Assembly: GCA_937870605.1 (NCBI GenBank) | Contig: CALMZW010000218.1 | Location: 1-13,351, forward strand | Source: an uncultured Synergistaceae bacterium | Lineage (GTDB): Bacteria; Synergistota; Synergistia; Synergistales; Aminobacteriaceae | Direction of reading: 5' to 3' | Length of the DNA: 13,351 nt | Shown: positions 1-6,842 of the stretch, one piece after another | Numbering within the stretch: position 1 is the first letter of the stretch | Layout: each line of letters starts with the position of its first letter | Notes under the pieces: model-generated | Seen by the model: only the letters and a program-made list of their open reading frames with translations | Database searches by the model: none | Told to the model about the DNA's origin: nothing | Translations under genes and position numbers: made by a program

Positions 1-4
1 AATG

Positions 5-13
5 AAGGAGGAG
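5..13 (+). promoter_or_regulatory. Ribosome binding site fixing the superoxide reductase start
   Basis: AAGGAGGAG lies 6 nt before the ATG at 20. It overlaps the coding sequence that would follow the alternative ATG at 2, so it supports the shorter protein. Confidence 0.8.
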
Positions 14-19
14 ACGGAC

Positions 20-385
20 ATGACCAAGAGGCTTGAGGTGTATAAGTGCGAACTCTGCGGCAATATCGTGGAGGTACTCCATGCGAGCGGCGGCGAACTT
101 GTCTGCTGCGGACAGCCGATGAAACTTCTTGAGGAGAAGACTGCGGACGCTGCAACCGAAAAACACGTTCCTGTCATCGAAGGAAACAAGGTCACGGTTG
201 GAAGTGTTCCGCATCCGATGACCGAGCAGCATTACATCGAGTGGATCGAAATTATCGGCGGAGACAATGTCTGCCGGAAGTTCCTGAAGCCGGGCGAAGC
301 CGCGCAGGCGGTCTTCGCGGAGTTCAAACCGGAGACGAGCAGGGAGTACTGCAACGTACACGGACTATGGAAGGCGGGGAAGTAA
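20..385 (+). CDS. dfx: Desulfoferrodoxin (2Fe superoxide reductase)
   Basis: Reduces superoxide to hydrogen peroxide in the cytoplasm, normally taking electrons from rubredoxin. The 121-residue protein has both iron centres. The N-terminal desulforedoxin-like domain carries Cys10, Cys13, Cys29 and Cys30 (CxxC...CC) for the Fe(Cys)4 centre. The C-terminal neelaredoxin domain has the catalytic Glu47-Lys48 pair and the His4Cys ligands His49, His65, His71, Cys111 and His114 (ending CNVH). All ligands of the characterised Desulfoarculus baarsii enzyme have counterparts at near-identical positions. The ATG at 20 is chosen because AAGGAGGAG at 5-13 sits 6 nt upstream; an in-frame ATG at 2 would overlap that site. 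The ferritin gene starts 1 nt after the stop codon, so the two are surely cotranscribed. The promoter lies outside the window. Confidence 0.97.
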   Translation: MTKRLEVYKCELCGNIVEVLHASGGELVCCGQPMKLLEEKTADAATEKHVPVIEGNKVTVGSVPHPMTEQHYIEWIEIIGGDNVCRKFLKPGEAAQAVFAEFKPETSREYCNVHGLWKAGK

Positions 386-386
386 G

Positions 387-881
387 ATGATATCCAAGAA
401 GATGCAGGATGCTTTTGTCGACCAGATCAACGAGGAACTTTTTTCGTCCTATCTGTATCTGTCCATGGCGGCCTGGTTTGAATCGAAGAATTTCCACGGG
501 ATGGCGAAGTGGATGCAGGTTCAGGCCGAAGAGGAACGCGAACATGCGATGAAGTTTTTCGATCAGATCGTCGAACGCGGCGGGCGTGTGAAACTCGCTG
601 CAATCAAGGAGCCGCAGTTCGAGTGGAAAAATCCTCTCGACGCGTTTCAGGCGGCGTTCGCCCATGAGCAGCACATTACGAAGCGGATTAACGACCTGAC
701 GGATCTGGCGGTGAAAGAGAAGGATCATGCGAGCCAGATTTTCCTCCAGTGGTTTGTAAAGGAACAGGTCGAAGAAGAGGCTCATGCCGACGAGATCGTT
801 CACAAACTGGAGTTCATCGGCGAGGCCGGTCACGGCTTGTATATGATCGACAGGGAGCTTGGCGCGCGGGAAGCGGACTAA
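387..881 (+). CDS. ftnA: Ferritin (non-haem, bacterial FtnA type)
   Basis: Iron-storage protein expected to assemble into a 24-subunit cage, oxidising Fe(II) and storing it as ferric mineral. The 164 residues match the usual ferritin length. The ferroxidase ligands fall at the E. coli FtnA numbering: Glu17, Glu50, His53, Glu94, Gln127 and Glu130, with Tyr24 conserved; Glu49, Glu126 and Glu129 could form the third iron site (site C). There is no haem-binding Met52 of bacterioferritin: the motif reads EEEREH. The gene starts 1 nt after the superoxide reductase stop, with a GGCGGGGAAG-like site just upstream. Pairing with superoxide reductase makes sense: sequestering iron limits Fenton chemistry with the peroxide that enzyme produces. 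It is followed by a terminator-like hairpin at 920-956. Confidence 0.97.
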   Translation: MISKKMQDAFVDQINEELFSSYLYLSMAAWFESKNFHGMAKWMQVQAEEEREHAMKFFDQIVERGGRVKLAAIKEPQFEWKNPLDAFQAAFAHEQHITKRINDLTDLAVKEKDHASQIFLQWFVKEQVEEEAHADEIVHKLEFIGEAGHGLYMIDRELGAREAD

Positions 882-919
882 GTTCGAATCGCAAAACACC
901 ACAGAATGGTCCGAACGGG

Positions 920-956
920 GGGACAGGAGCCGTGACGGTCTCCTGTCCCTTTTTTT
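920..956 (+). terminator. Intrinsic terminator-like hairpin after ferritin
   Basis: GGGACAGGAG (920-929) pairs perfectly with CTCCTGTCCC (940-949). The stem extends inward by CCG/CGG (930-932 with 936-938) past one bulged T, closing on a TGA loop, and seven T residues follow (950-956). This is a textbook Rho-independent terminator. The next gene's ribosome site begins 3 nt after the T-tract, so no promoter fits between them. It may therefore act as a partial terminator or attenuator within an operon, or stabilise the 3' end of the dfx-ftnA message. Confidence 0.88.
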
Positions 957-958
957 AC

Positions 959-965
959 AGGAGGG
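959..965 (+). promoter_or_regulatory. Ribosome binding site before a triple ATG
   Basis: AGGAGGG at 959-965 serves three consecutive in-frame ATG codons at 970, 973 and 976, spaced 4, 7 and 10 nt from it. The middle or last ATG has the more usual spacing, so the true N-terminus may be one or two residues shorter than annotated. The site follows the terminator T-tract by 2 nt. Confidence 0.7.
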
Positions 966-969
966 AGCG

Positions 970-1530
970 ATGATGATGGAGGTGCGGCAACACGATGTCT
1001 GCCGCGAAGGGGGCATCGACGCGAGGGCGCTGTTTACGTTGAACTATGGCGTGTACATCGTGAGCACGGCCCACGAGGGCAGGATGAACGGACAGATCAT
1101 CAACGCGCTGATGCAGGTGACGGGAGATCCGATCTGTATCGCCGCGTGTCTCCACCGGGAAAATTTCACGACCGAGCTGGTGCGCAAGAGCGGGCGATTT
1201 TCCGTGTCCGTTCTGGAGGAGAGCGTTCCCCTCAAGTTTATCGGGGTTTTCGGCTTTCGCTGCGGCCGGGAGTTCGACAAGTTCAAGGAATGCGCCTATA
1301 CGGTGGATGAGGCCGGCATGCCGCTCGTGACGGATTTTACGATCGCCGGGATCGAGGCGAAAGTGGTTTCATCCGTGGATGTCCACACGCACACGATTTT
1401 CATCGGCGAAGTGGAGCGGGCCGCGGTTCTCAAAGAAGGGACGCCCCTCACGTACGCGAACTACCACAACATCAAGAAGGGAAAATCGCCCGACAAGGCG
1501 CCGTCCTTCGTGTTCAACACACTCAAGTGA
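970..1530 (+). CDS. Flavin reductase-like protein (Hrb-type domain without rubredoxin)
   Basis: A 186-residue FMN-binding split-barrel protein of the flavin reductase/flavoredoxin family. It closely resembles, from memory, the N-terminal domain of Moorella high-molecular-weight rubredoxin (Hrb): ALFTLNYGVYIVS near residue 20, an NGQI motif near 40, PLKFIGVFGF near 92, DVHTHTIFIGEV near 139 and YANYHNIKKGKSP near 161. Hrb uses NADH to reduce FprA through a C-terminal rubredoxin domain. Here the protein stops right after the KGKSP segment with no CxxC pair, so the rubredoxin part is missing. The fprA homologue starts 17 nt after the stop, so this is its likely reductase partner, either directly or through a separate rubredoxin encoded elsewhere. 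The reading frame is open upstream to 859, but that part crosses the terminator hairpin and is not used. Confidence 0.9.
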   Translation: MMMEVRQHDVCREGGIDARALFTLNYGVYIVSTAHEGRMNGQIINALMQVTGDPICIAACLHRENFTTELVRKSGRFSVSVLEESVPLKFIGVFGFRCGREFDKFKECAYTVDEAGMPLVTDFTIAGIEAKVVSSVDVHTHTIFIGEVERAAVLKEGTPLTYANYHNIKKGKSPDKAPSFVFNTLK

Positions 1531-1547
1531 CAGGAGGAGAAACGGAC

Positions 1548-2750
1548 ATGTACCCGCTCGAGATAAAACCGAATGTATTCTGGGCCGGAGTCATCGACTG
1601 GACGCTCCGGGATTTTCACGGCTATTCGACCGAGAGAGGGTCCACCTACAACGCGTTCATCGCGAAAGGGACCGATAAAACGGTTCTTTTCGATACGGCG
1701 AAGGCAAGCTATTCGGATGAATTGTTGCGCCGCGTGCGCGAGATCGTCGAACCGGGGAAGATCGACTATATCGTCGTGAACCACGCCGAAATGGATCACA
1801 CCGGAAGCCTCCCCGCGATGGTCGAGGCGATCCGGCCGGAGAAGATCTTCATGAGCAAACCGTGTCATGATGCCGTCGAGGCGCATTTCGGACCGCGCGA
1901 CTGGCCCGTGCAGATCGTTTCAACCGGCGACGAACTGCAGCTCGGCGGCAAGACCGTTACGTTCATCGAAGCGCGGATGCTCCACTGGCCCGACAGCATG
2001 TTTTCCTATATTAAGGAAGACAGGCTCTTCGTCACGAGCGACGGCTTCGGGCAGCACTACGCCACGAGCGAGCGTTTCGACGACGAGGTCGACTTCGGAG
2101 AGGCGATGCGCCAGGCGGCGAAGTACTACGCGAACATCCTCCTGCCCTACTCGCCGATGATGGTCAAGGCGCTCGACCTGATCGAAAAGCTCAAGCTCGA
2201 CATCGACATGATCGCACCCGATCACGGCGTCATCTGGCGCTCCCACGTATCGGACATCGTCGCCGCGTACCGGCGCTGGGCGACCGGCTTCGCGAAACGG
2301 AAGGCCGTCGTCGTCTTCGACACGATGTGGCAGAGCACCGCGAAGATGGCGGCGCATATCGTCGAAGGGCTCATCAGCGAGGGCGTCCATACGACGTCCA
2401 TGGACCTTCACGTATCCCACCACAGCGACGTCATCACGGAGCTTCTCGAGGCGAAGGGCTTCGTTCTCGGCTCACCGACACTCAACAACGGATACCTGCC
2501 GCGGATGGCCGATACGCTGTGTTACGTGAAGGGGCTGCGTCCGGCGGGAAAGATCGGCGCTGCGTTCGGCTCCTACGGTTGGGGCGGGGAGTCGGTGAAG
2601 CTGCTGAACGCCGAACTGGAGGCGATGAAGGTCGCTGTGGTTCACCCCGGCGTCCGCGTGAAGTACGTCCCGAGGGCGGAAGAGCTCGCCCAGTGCTTTG
2701 AAATGGGACGGACGATCGGCCGGGCGATCGTGGAATCGACGCCGGAGTAA
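1548..2750 (+). CDS. fprA: FprA family A-type flavoprotein (flavodiiron O2/NO reductase)
   Basis: Cytoplasmic flavodiiron protein that reduces O2 to water and/or NO to N2O, protecting anaerobes. It has 400 residues, the usual class A length. Residues about 1-250 form a metallo-beta-lactamase-like diiron domain with ligands His79, Glu81, Asp83 and His84 (NHAEMDHTG), His146, Asp165 and His226; all seven known ligands are present. Residues about 253-395 form a flavodoxin domain with FMN-loop segments FDTMWQST near 260, SPTLNNGYLP near 310 and FGSYGWGGE near 340. The ATG at 1548 is chosen over a GTG at 1527, which overlaps the previous gene, because AGGAGG at 1532-1537 lies 10 nt upstream. The adjacent flavin reductase probably supplies its electrons. 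Sequence alone cannot decide between O2 and NO as main substrate. Confidence 0.97.
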   Translation: MYPLEIKPNVFWAGVIDWTLRDFHGYSTERGSTYNAFIAKGTDKTVLFDTAKASYSDELLRRVREIVEPGKIDYIVVNHAEMDHTGSLPAMVEAIRPEKIFMSKPCHDAVEAHFGPRDWPVQIVSTGDELQLGGKTVTFIEARMLHWPDSMFSYIKEDRLFVTSDGFGQHYATSERFDDEVDFGEAMRQAAKYYANILLPYSPMMVKALDLIEKLKLDIDMIAPDHGVIWRSHVSDIVAAYRRWATGFAKRKAVVVFDTMWQSTAKMAAHIVEGLISEGVHTTSMDLHVSHHSDVITELLEAKGFVLGSPTLNNGYLPRMADTLCYVKGLRPAGKIGAAFGSYGWGGESVKLLNAELEAMKVAVVHPGVRVKYVPRAEELAQCFEMGRTIGRAIVESTPE

Positions 2751-2758
2751 CCGCACCC

Positions 2759-3601
2759 GTGACGAAAGAGCGGAAAGACGTTCCGGACCCGGAGGCCGCC
2801 CGTTGCCTTCGGGTCCTTTTCGACGAACTCTACGACGCCTATACGCGGAGGGAATACGTTCCACCGGACCCGGTCGAGGTGCTGTACGCGTTCGACGACC
2901 CCGGGGACAGGGAGATCGCGGGGCTCGTCGCGTCGTGCCTCGCATACGGACGGGCCGCCTCGATTTCGCGGAGCGTCTCGCGCATTCTGGCGCCTCTGAC
3001 GCCTGCCCCGAGAAAGACGCTTTGCGCGATGACGAATCGCGACCTTCGGGAACTGTACGCCGGATTCCGCCACCGTTTCACGTCCGGGGATTCGGTCGTC
3101 GGTCTGCTCCGGGGCGCTGTCCGCGTCATCGGCGAGCGGGGGAGCCTCGGAGCGTGTTTCCGCGCCGCCCTGGCCGGAGGGGGCGATATCGTCCGGGCGA
3201 CGGAGACCTTCGTCTCGACCCTCAGGAAAGGCGGGGAAATGCAGGATTCCTTTCTGCTGCCGTCTCCGGCGGACGGGAGTGCGTGCAAGCGCCTCTTCCT
3301 GTATATCAAGTGGATGTCGCGCCGGGACGCCGTCGACCCCGGCGGCTGGGCCGGCGTTCCGCCGTCCTCCCTCATGATGCCCGTGGACCCGCACATCTTC
3401 CGCATCGGGCGGACGCTCGGCTTCACGTCCCGATCGCAGGCGGATCTCCGCGCCTGCAGGGAGATCACGCAAGCCTTCGCCCGGATCTGTCCCGAAGACC
3501 CCACGAAGTACGACTTCTGTCTTTCGCGGTTCGGAATCCGGTCCGATCTGAAGATGGAAAACCTGCTCGCAACGTGTGCGACGGCCGTGCGTCGCGGCTG
3601 A
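2759..3601 (+). CDS. TIGR02757/DUF2400 family protein, function unknown
   Basis: A 280-residue member of the DUF2400 (TIGR02757) family, whose function is not established to my knowledge. Recognisable family blocks in order: PDPVEVLYAFDDPGDREIAG near 37-55, LVASCLAYGR near 56-65, the FRHRFT segment near 103, LPSPADGSACKRL near 169-181 leading into a W-rich stretch, VDPHIFRIGRTLGF near 210-223, and PEDPTKYDFCLSRFGIR near 254-270. It starts with GTG at 2759, 8 nt after the fprA stop; only a weak GGAG at 2744-2747 precedes it, which suggests coupling to fprA translation. It is the last gene of the left operon, ahead of a strong hairpin at 3735. No signal peptide or membrane segment is seen. Its place with oxygen-defence genes may be coincidental. 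Confidence 0.87.
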   Translation: MTKERKDVPDPEAARCLRVLFDELYDAYTRREYVPPDPVEVLYAFDDPGDREIAGLVASCLAYGRAASISRSVSRILAPLTPAPRKTLCAMTNRDLRELYAGFRHRFTSGDSVVGLLRGAVRVIGERGSLGACFRAALAGGGDIVRATETFVSTLRKGGEMQDSFLLPSPADGSACKRLFLYIKWMSRRDAVDPGGWAGVPPSSLMMPVDPHIFRIGRTLGFTSRSQADLRACREITQAFARICPEDPTKYDFCLSRFGIRSDLKMENLLATCATAVRRG

Positions 3602-3734
3602 TTTCGCCGCCGTGCGACGCGCCGAAGCGCTTTCAAAATGCGAAGGTTCCCCGCGGGCGGAGGCGAGAAGATGCGGCGCGCGACGTGACGGCCGAATCCC
3701 CGTTCCCTCCGCGCGCGGGATTACAGGGGACGCG
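3602..3734. other. Intergenic stretch, nothing recognised
   Basis: First part of the roughly 305-base gap between the DUF2400 gene and the ankyrin gene. It holds a short palindrome (AAGCGCTT, 3625-3632) and a 16-codon ATG frame from 3639 with no ribosome site, neither of which I take as functional. No tRNA fold or T-loop motif is visible. The rest of the gap contains the terminator at 3735 and the promoter at 3808. Confidence 0.5.
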
Positions 3735-3774
3735 AGAGCCGGACGTTTCTCTCCGAAGAGAACCGTCCGGCTCT
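3735..3774 (+). terminator. Long hairpin terminator after the DUF2400 gene
   Basis: AGAGCCGGACG (3735-3745) pairs over 11 bp with CGTCCGGCTCT (3764-3774). After one T/C mismatch a further 6 bp (TTCTCT 3747-3752 with AGAGAA 3757-3762) close on a CCGA tetraloop. The sequence after it (TCTGTCTT) is only moderately T-rich, so it is probably an intrinsic terminator, though weaker in its U-tract than the one at 920. It lies between the left operon and the ankyrin promoter. The hairpin is symmetrical, but no gene converges on it from the right. Confidence 0.75.
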
Positions 3775-3807
3775 TCTGTCTTCGGACGTCAGGATCGGCA
3801 ATCGTAT

Positions 3808-3837
3808 TTGCGCATCTATTCGTGCTTGAGATACAAT
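3808..3837 (+). promoter_or_regulatory. Candidate sigma70 promoter for the ankyrin gene
   Basis: TTGCGC (3808-3813) and TACAAT (3832-3837) are separated by 18 bp and lie 70 nt before the ATG at 3907, downstream of the terminator. The -10 is a good match; the -35 matches only its TTG. It would give a leader of about 63 nt. Confidence 0.5.
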
Positions 3838-3906
3838 ATCATGACCACAGTGTCGGCATCGTGTTGGGAATTTCCGTCGAGTATCGTTTCCGGAGGAGGG
3901 GGACCC

Positions 3907-5073
3907 ATGCGAAAAAGAGTTCGGAGAGTTCTCGCAGGAATGGCGGCGCTTCTGCTTTTCGCCGCGACGGCGTTTTCCGCCGCGAGCGACGCAGAGTTCT
4001 TTTCTCTGTGCGCGACGGGAACGACGAAGGTTCTCGACGCCGCCATCAGGGCCGGAGCCGACGTGAACGCGAAGGCCAGGGACGGATTGTCTCCATTGAT
4101 GTTCGCGGCGCGGTACAATCGAGATCCGAAGGTGATCGCGCTGCTCGTCGGAGCGGGAGCCCAGGTGAACGCGCAAGACAAGTCCGGCAACACGCCGCTG
4201 ATGTGGGCTGCGTATCTCACGCCGATTCCGGCGGTCCTGTTCGCTCTCATCGACGCCGGAGCGGACGTGAACGCGAAAAACAAATACAATGCGACCGCGC
4301 TGATGTGGGCCGCCGGGTACAACTCCAATCCCGAGGCCGTCGACGCCCTTCTTCGGGCGGGAGCCGACGCCGCGACGAAAGACGTCCATGGAAAACGGGC
4401 CGCCGACTACATCCGGGAGAACGCAAAACTGAAGGACTCCCCAGTCGCCGGACGGCTGAACGAAGCCGGTGCGGGGACGTACTCAGGGGATTTCCTCCAG
4501 TTGTGCAAGCTGGGAACGCTCCGGGAGATTCAGGCCGCCATACGGGCAGGAGCCGACGTGAACGCGAGGGACACGACCGGCGGCACTGCACTGATGCAGG
4601 CCGCTTTTTTCAACTCCGACCCCGCCGTGATCACCACCCTGGTCGGGGCCGGAGCGGATGTGAACGCCCGTGACGAAGGGGGATGGAGCGCGCTGATGGC
4701 GGCGGCGATAAAGAATTCCAACCCGGAGGTCATCGCGGCCCTCTCACGGGCCGGAGCGAACATGGGCGCGAGGGACAGGACCGGAAACACCGCGCTGATG
4801 ATCGCCGCGCAGTACAACCCCAACCCCGAAATGATCGTCGCCCTGGTCCGGGCCGGATCCGACGTGAACGCGAGGGGCGAAAACGGCCGGACCGCGCTGA
4901 TGGCGGCGGCGTCGAAAAGCGAGAACCCCGATGTCATCGTCGCGCTTCTCCGGTCGGGAGCGGATGCGTCGGCGCGTTCCGGGGACGGCAGGCGGGCCGT
5001 CGACTACGCCAGAGACAACGCGAAACTGAAGGGAACCGAGGCTTTCTGGAAGCTGAACGACGCGAGTTACTGA
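3907..5073 (+). CDS. Exported ankyrin-repeat protein with two homologous halves
   Basis: A 388-residue protein with a clear signal peptide: RKRVRR, a hydrophobic stretch at 8-23, and likely cleavage after AFSA near residue 25. It is expected in the periplasm or outside. The mature part has two homologous modules, about 30-187 and 195-388. Each opens with an FxxLCxxGT cap leading into AAIRAGADVNA, continues with ankyrin repeats, and closes with RAxDYxRxNAKLK and LN(E/D)A. The first module has three full internal repeats and the second four. The period is 34 residues: GLSPLM at 60, GNTPLM 94, NATALM 128, then GGTALM 225, GWSALM 259, GNTALM 293, GRTALM 327. TxLM replaces the common TPLH, with an N-x-NPE turn. 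AGGAGGG at 3894-3900 lies 6 nt before the ATG. The frame is open far upstream through the DUF2400 gene; that part is a shadow. Likely a protein-binding scaffold; partner unknown. Confidence 0.92.
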   Translation: MRKRVRRVLAGMAALLLFAATAFSAASDAEFFSLCATGTTKVLDAAIRAGADVNAKARDGLSPLMFAARYNRDPKVIALLVGAGAQVNAQDKSGNTPLMWAAYLTPIPAVLFALIDAGADVNAKNKYNATALMWAAGYNSNPEAVDALLRAGADAATKDVHGKRAADYIRENAKLKDSPVAGRLNEAGAGTYSGDFLQLCKLGTLREIQAAIRAGADVNARDTTGGTALMQAAFFNSDPAVITTLVGAGADVNARDEGGWSALMAAAIKNSNPEVIAALSRAGANMGARDRTGNTALMIAAQYNPNPEMIVALVRAGSDVNARGENGRTALMAAASKSENPDVIVALLRSGADASARSGDGRRAVDYARDNAKLKGTEAFWKLNDASY

Positions 5074-5099
5074 CCGGACCTATCGCTCATGGGCGTCTG

Positions 5100-6125
5100 T
5101 CAGTCCCGGCTGACCTCGTCGCACAGGGGAGCGTGGAAGCTCTCGCGAAGCGCGTCGGAATCCCCTTCGGGAAGATGCGGGAGAAGCAGCATGAGCTTCG
5201 TGATGATCGCCTCGCGGCTCATGTCCTTTCCTGAGATCACGCCCATCCGGAGGGTCTTTCGTCCGACCTCGTAGACGCTCAGGTCGACGCCGCCGTAGAC
5301 GCACTGCGTCGTGATCACGACCGGGATCGAATGGTTCCTTGCGTGCTCGATCGGCGGAAGCAGGCTCTCGCCGAGATACGGGACGCCCCCCATGCCGAGC
5401 GCCTCAATGACGATGGCTTTCGGCTGCATCGCGACCGCGGCCTCGAGGTGCCGGGCGAGGAAGCCCGGGAAGAGCGTGACGAGCAGTATGGAGCGCTCCA
5501 TCCGGAACGACGCGTCTCCCCGGAGAAACGGCGCGCTTGCTGCGGATGCGAATGCGGGGCGATGCCGGAGCGACGGCCCGCCGCCGTCCATCGTTCCGAG
5601 GACAGGGTAGTTGATACTCGAAAAGGCGGTCTGCGTGTGGCTCAGGATCTTCTGCGACCTCGGCCCGTGGATGAGGAGCCCTCCGAAAGAGATGGATACG
5701 CCCATCTGTCCCCGTTTTGCAAGCTCGCGCACGAAGAGCAGGGAATCGCGGACGTTGTCGATAGCGTCCGTTCCGGGAACATCGATCGGATACATCGACC
5801 CCGTCAGGACGACCGGCCGGTCGAACCCCAGAAGCATGTAGGAGAGCGCCGAGGCGCTGTAGGCCATCGTGTCGGTTCCGTGGAGAATCAGGAAGCCGTC
5901 TGCTTCGTCGCGCCGTTCCAGAACGCATCGCGCAATGCGCACCCAGTCGTCCGGGTGCATGTTCGAACTGTCTTTCGAAAGGAGATCCACGACGGAAACG
6001 GACCCAGAACGCTCGAGCTCCGGGATGTGCGACAATAATTGCTCCCCCCGCATCGTCGGCGTGAGCCCCTCGTCGCCGGGGCTTGACGCGATGGTCCCTC
6101 CCGTGGAGATGACGCAGAATCTCAT
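5100..6125 (-). CDS. ansA: L-asparaginase, type I (cytoplasmic)
   Basis: Hydrolyses L-asparagine to aspartate and ammonia. The 341-residue protein has the asparaginase/glutaminase signatures: STGGTIAS at 7-14 with the nucleophile Thr11, and LHGTDTMAYSAS near 81-92 with catalytic Thr84-Asp85. PVVLTGSM at 104-111 and SFGGLLIHGPRSQK ending at Lys159 supply the catalytic lysine. There is no signal peptide, which fits the type I cytoplasmic form rather than the secreted type II form. The ATG overlaps the stop codon of the upstream deacetylase by 4 nt (ATGA), and GGGAGGGAG at 6132-6140 on the minus strand lies 6 nt before it, so the two are translationally coupled. It is the last gene of the minus-strand run, converging on the ankyrin gene with 26 nt between stop codons and no clear terminator. 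A related amidase activity (Glu-tRNA amidotransferase subunit D type) is less likely given the length. Confidence 0.93.
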   Translation of the reverse strand: MRFCVISTGGTIASSPGDEGLTPTMRGEQLLSHIPELERSGSVSVVDLLSKDSSNMHPDDWVRIARCVLERRDEADGFLILHGTDTMAYSASALSYMLLGFDRPVVLTGSMYPIDVPGTDAIDNVRDSLLFVRELAKRGQMGVSISFGGLLIHGPRSQKILSHTQTAFSSINYPVLGTMDGGGPSLRHRPAFASAASAPFLRGDASFRMERSILLVTLFPGFLARHLEAAVAMQPKAIVIEALGMGGVPYLGESLLPPIEHARNHSIPVVITTQCVYGGVDLSVYEVGRKTLRMGVISGKDMSREAIITKLMLLLPHLPEGDSDALRESFHAPLCDEVSRD

Positions 6126-6835
6126 GAATCGCTCCCTCCCCGTCTGCGGATGCCGGCCTTGTGGCTCTCCGGGGCCGGAAAAAGCTCGTCAAGCGTCACG
6201 AAACGATACCCTTTTTTTCTGAGGTCCCGGATGATCGCCGGGAGCGCCTCGATCGTTGCGGTCACGCCCCCGTGCAGGAGCACGACGCCTCCGGGCCGTA
6301 CGAGGCCGGCGACCTTTCGCGCGATTTCCTCGGGCGGAAGATCGGTGTAATCGCGGCTGTTGACGGTCCAGTAGACCGTTTGCAGTCCCGCCTCCCTGCC
6401 CGCTCTTTCGACGGCCGCGTTCGTCCTGCCGCCCGGGGGACGACAGAAGCGCGGCGTTTGCCCCGTGACGTCGCGGATGAGTTCGGAACAGGCGGCGTAC
6501 TCGTCGCGCGCGGCCGCGGGCGAAAGTTCCGTCAGGTTCGGGTGGGTATAGGAGTGGTTCGCGATCGTATGCCCCATGTCGCGTATGCGGCGCAATACCT
6601 GCCGGTTGAATGCCACCTGCTTGCCGACGACGAAGAAGGAAGCCTTGACGCGGTCATCGGAAAGGACCTTCAGGAGTTCGAGCGTCTTTTCTCCATGCGG
6701 GCCGTCATCGAACGTGAGCGCCACGGTTTTTTCTCGGCGGACCGCCTCGCAGGCGCCTGCGCCGAGGAGGATGAGAACGGCGCCGAAAAACGCCGCGAGC
6801 GATGCGAGCGCGAAGCGGCCGGTTCGTTCGTTCAT
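6122..6835 (-). CDS. Polysaccharide deacetylase (NodB family), membrane-anchored or exported
   Basis: Metal-dependent carbohydrate esterase 4 enzyme, probably removing N-acetyl groups from peptidoglycan or another surface glycan. From the ATG at 6835 it has 237 residues. An N-terminal hydrophobic segment (about 8-28) is a signal peptide or anchor. The NodB motifs follow: TFDDGP at 41-46 (Asp43 base, Asp44 metal), HSYTH at 94-98 (His94 and His98 metal), RPPGG at 132-136, the Trp156/Asp162 segment, and LLHGG at 186-190 with His188. The last motif usually reads LLHD; here Gly replaces the Asp that normally tunes the catalytic His. An in-frame ATG at 6877 would add 14 residues and overlap the transporter gene; neither start has a strong ribosome site (GGCGGA at 6846-6851 for the chosen one). 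Its stop overlaps the asparaginase start. Confidence 0.9.
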   Translation of the reverse strand: MNERTGRFALASLAAFFGAVLILLGAGACEAVRREKTVALTFDDGPHGEKTLELLKVLSDDRVKASFFVVGKQVAFNRQVLRRIRDMGHTIANHSYTHPNLTELSPAAARDEYAACSELIRDVTGQTPRFCRPPGGRTNAAVERAGREAGLQTVYWTVNSRDYTDLPPEEIARKVAGLVRPGGVVLLHGGVTATIEALPAIIRDLRKKGYRFVTLDELFPAPESHKAGIRRRGGSDS

Positions 6836-6842
6836 TGCGCCG

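Noticed and set aside
324..1016. Minus-strand 230-codon frame over the ferritin gene
   Set aside because: Shadow of ferritin and the region around it; no ribosome site and no recognisable domain.
2698..3906. 403-codon in-frame extension upstream of the ankyrin protein
   Set aside because: It overlaps the DUF2400 gene in another frame, crosses a terminator, and gives Arg-rich low-quality sequence. The signal peptide and strong ribosome site at 3907 mark the true start.
5099..5114. Small inverted repeat GTCAG/CTGAC at the asparaginase end
   Set aside because: Only 5 bp with a 6-nt loop and no T-tract on either strand; too weak for a terminator.
6740..6760. Possible lipobox (AGAC) in the deacetylase N-terminus
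   Set aside because: The residues before the Cys do not fit the [LVI][ASTVI][GAS]C pattern, so a lipoprotein call is not supported.
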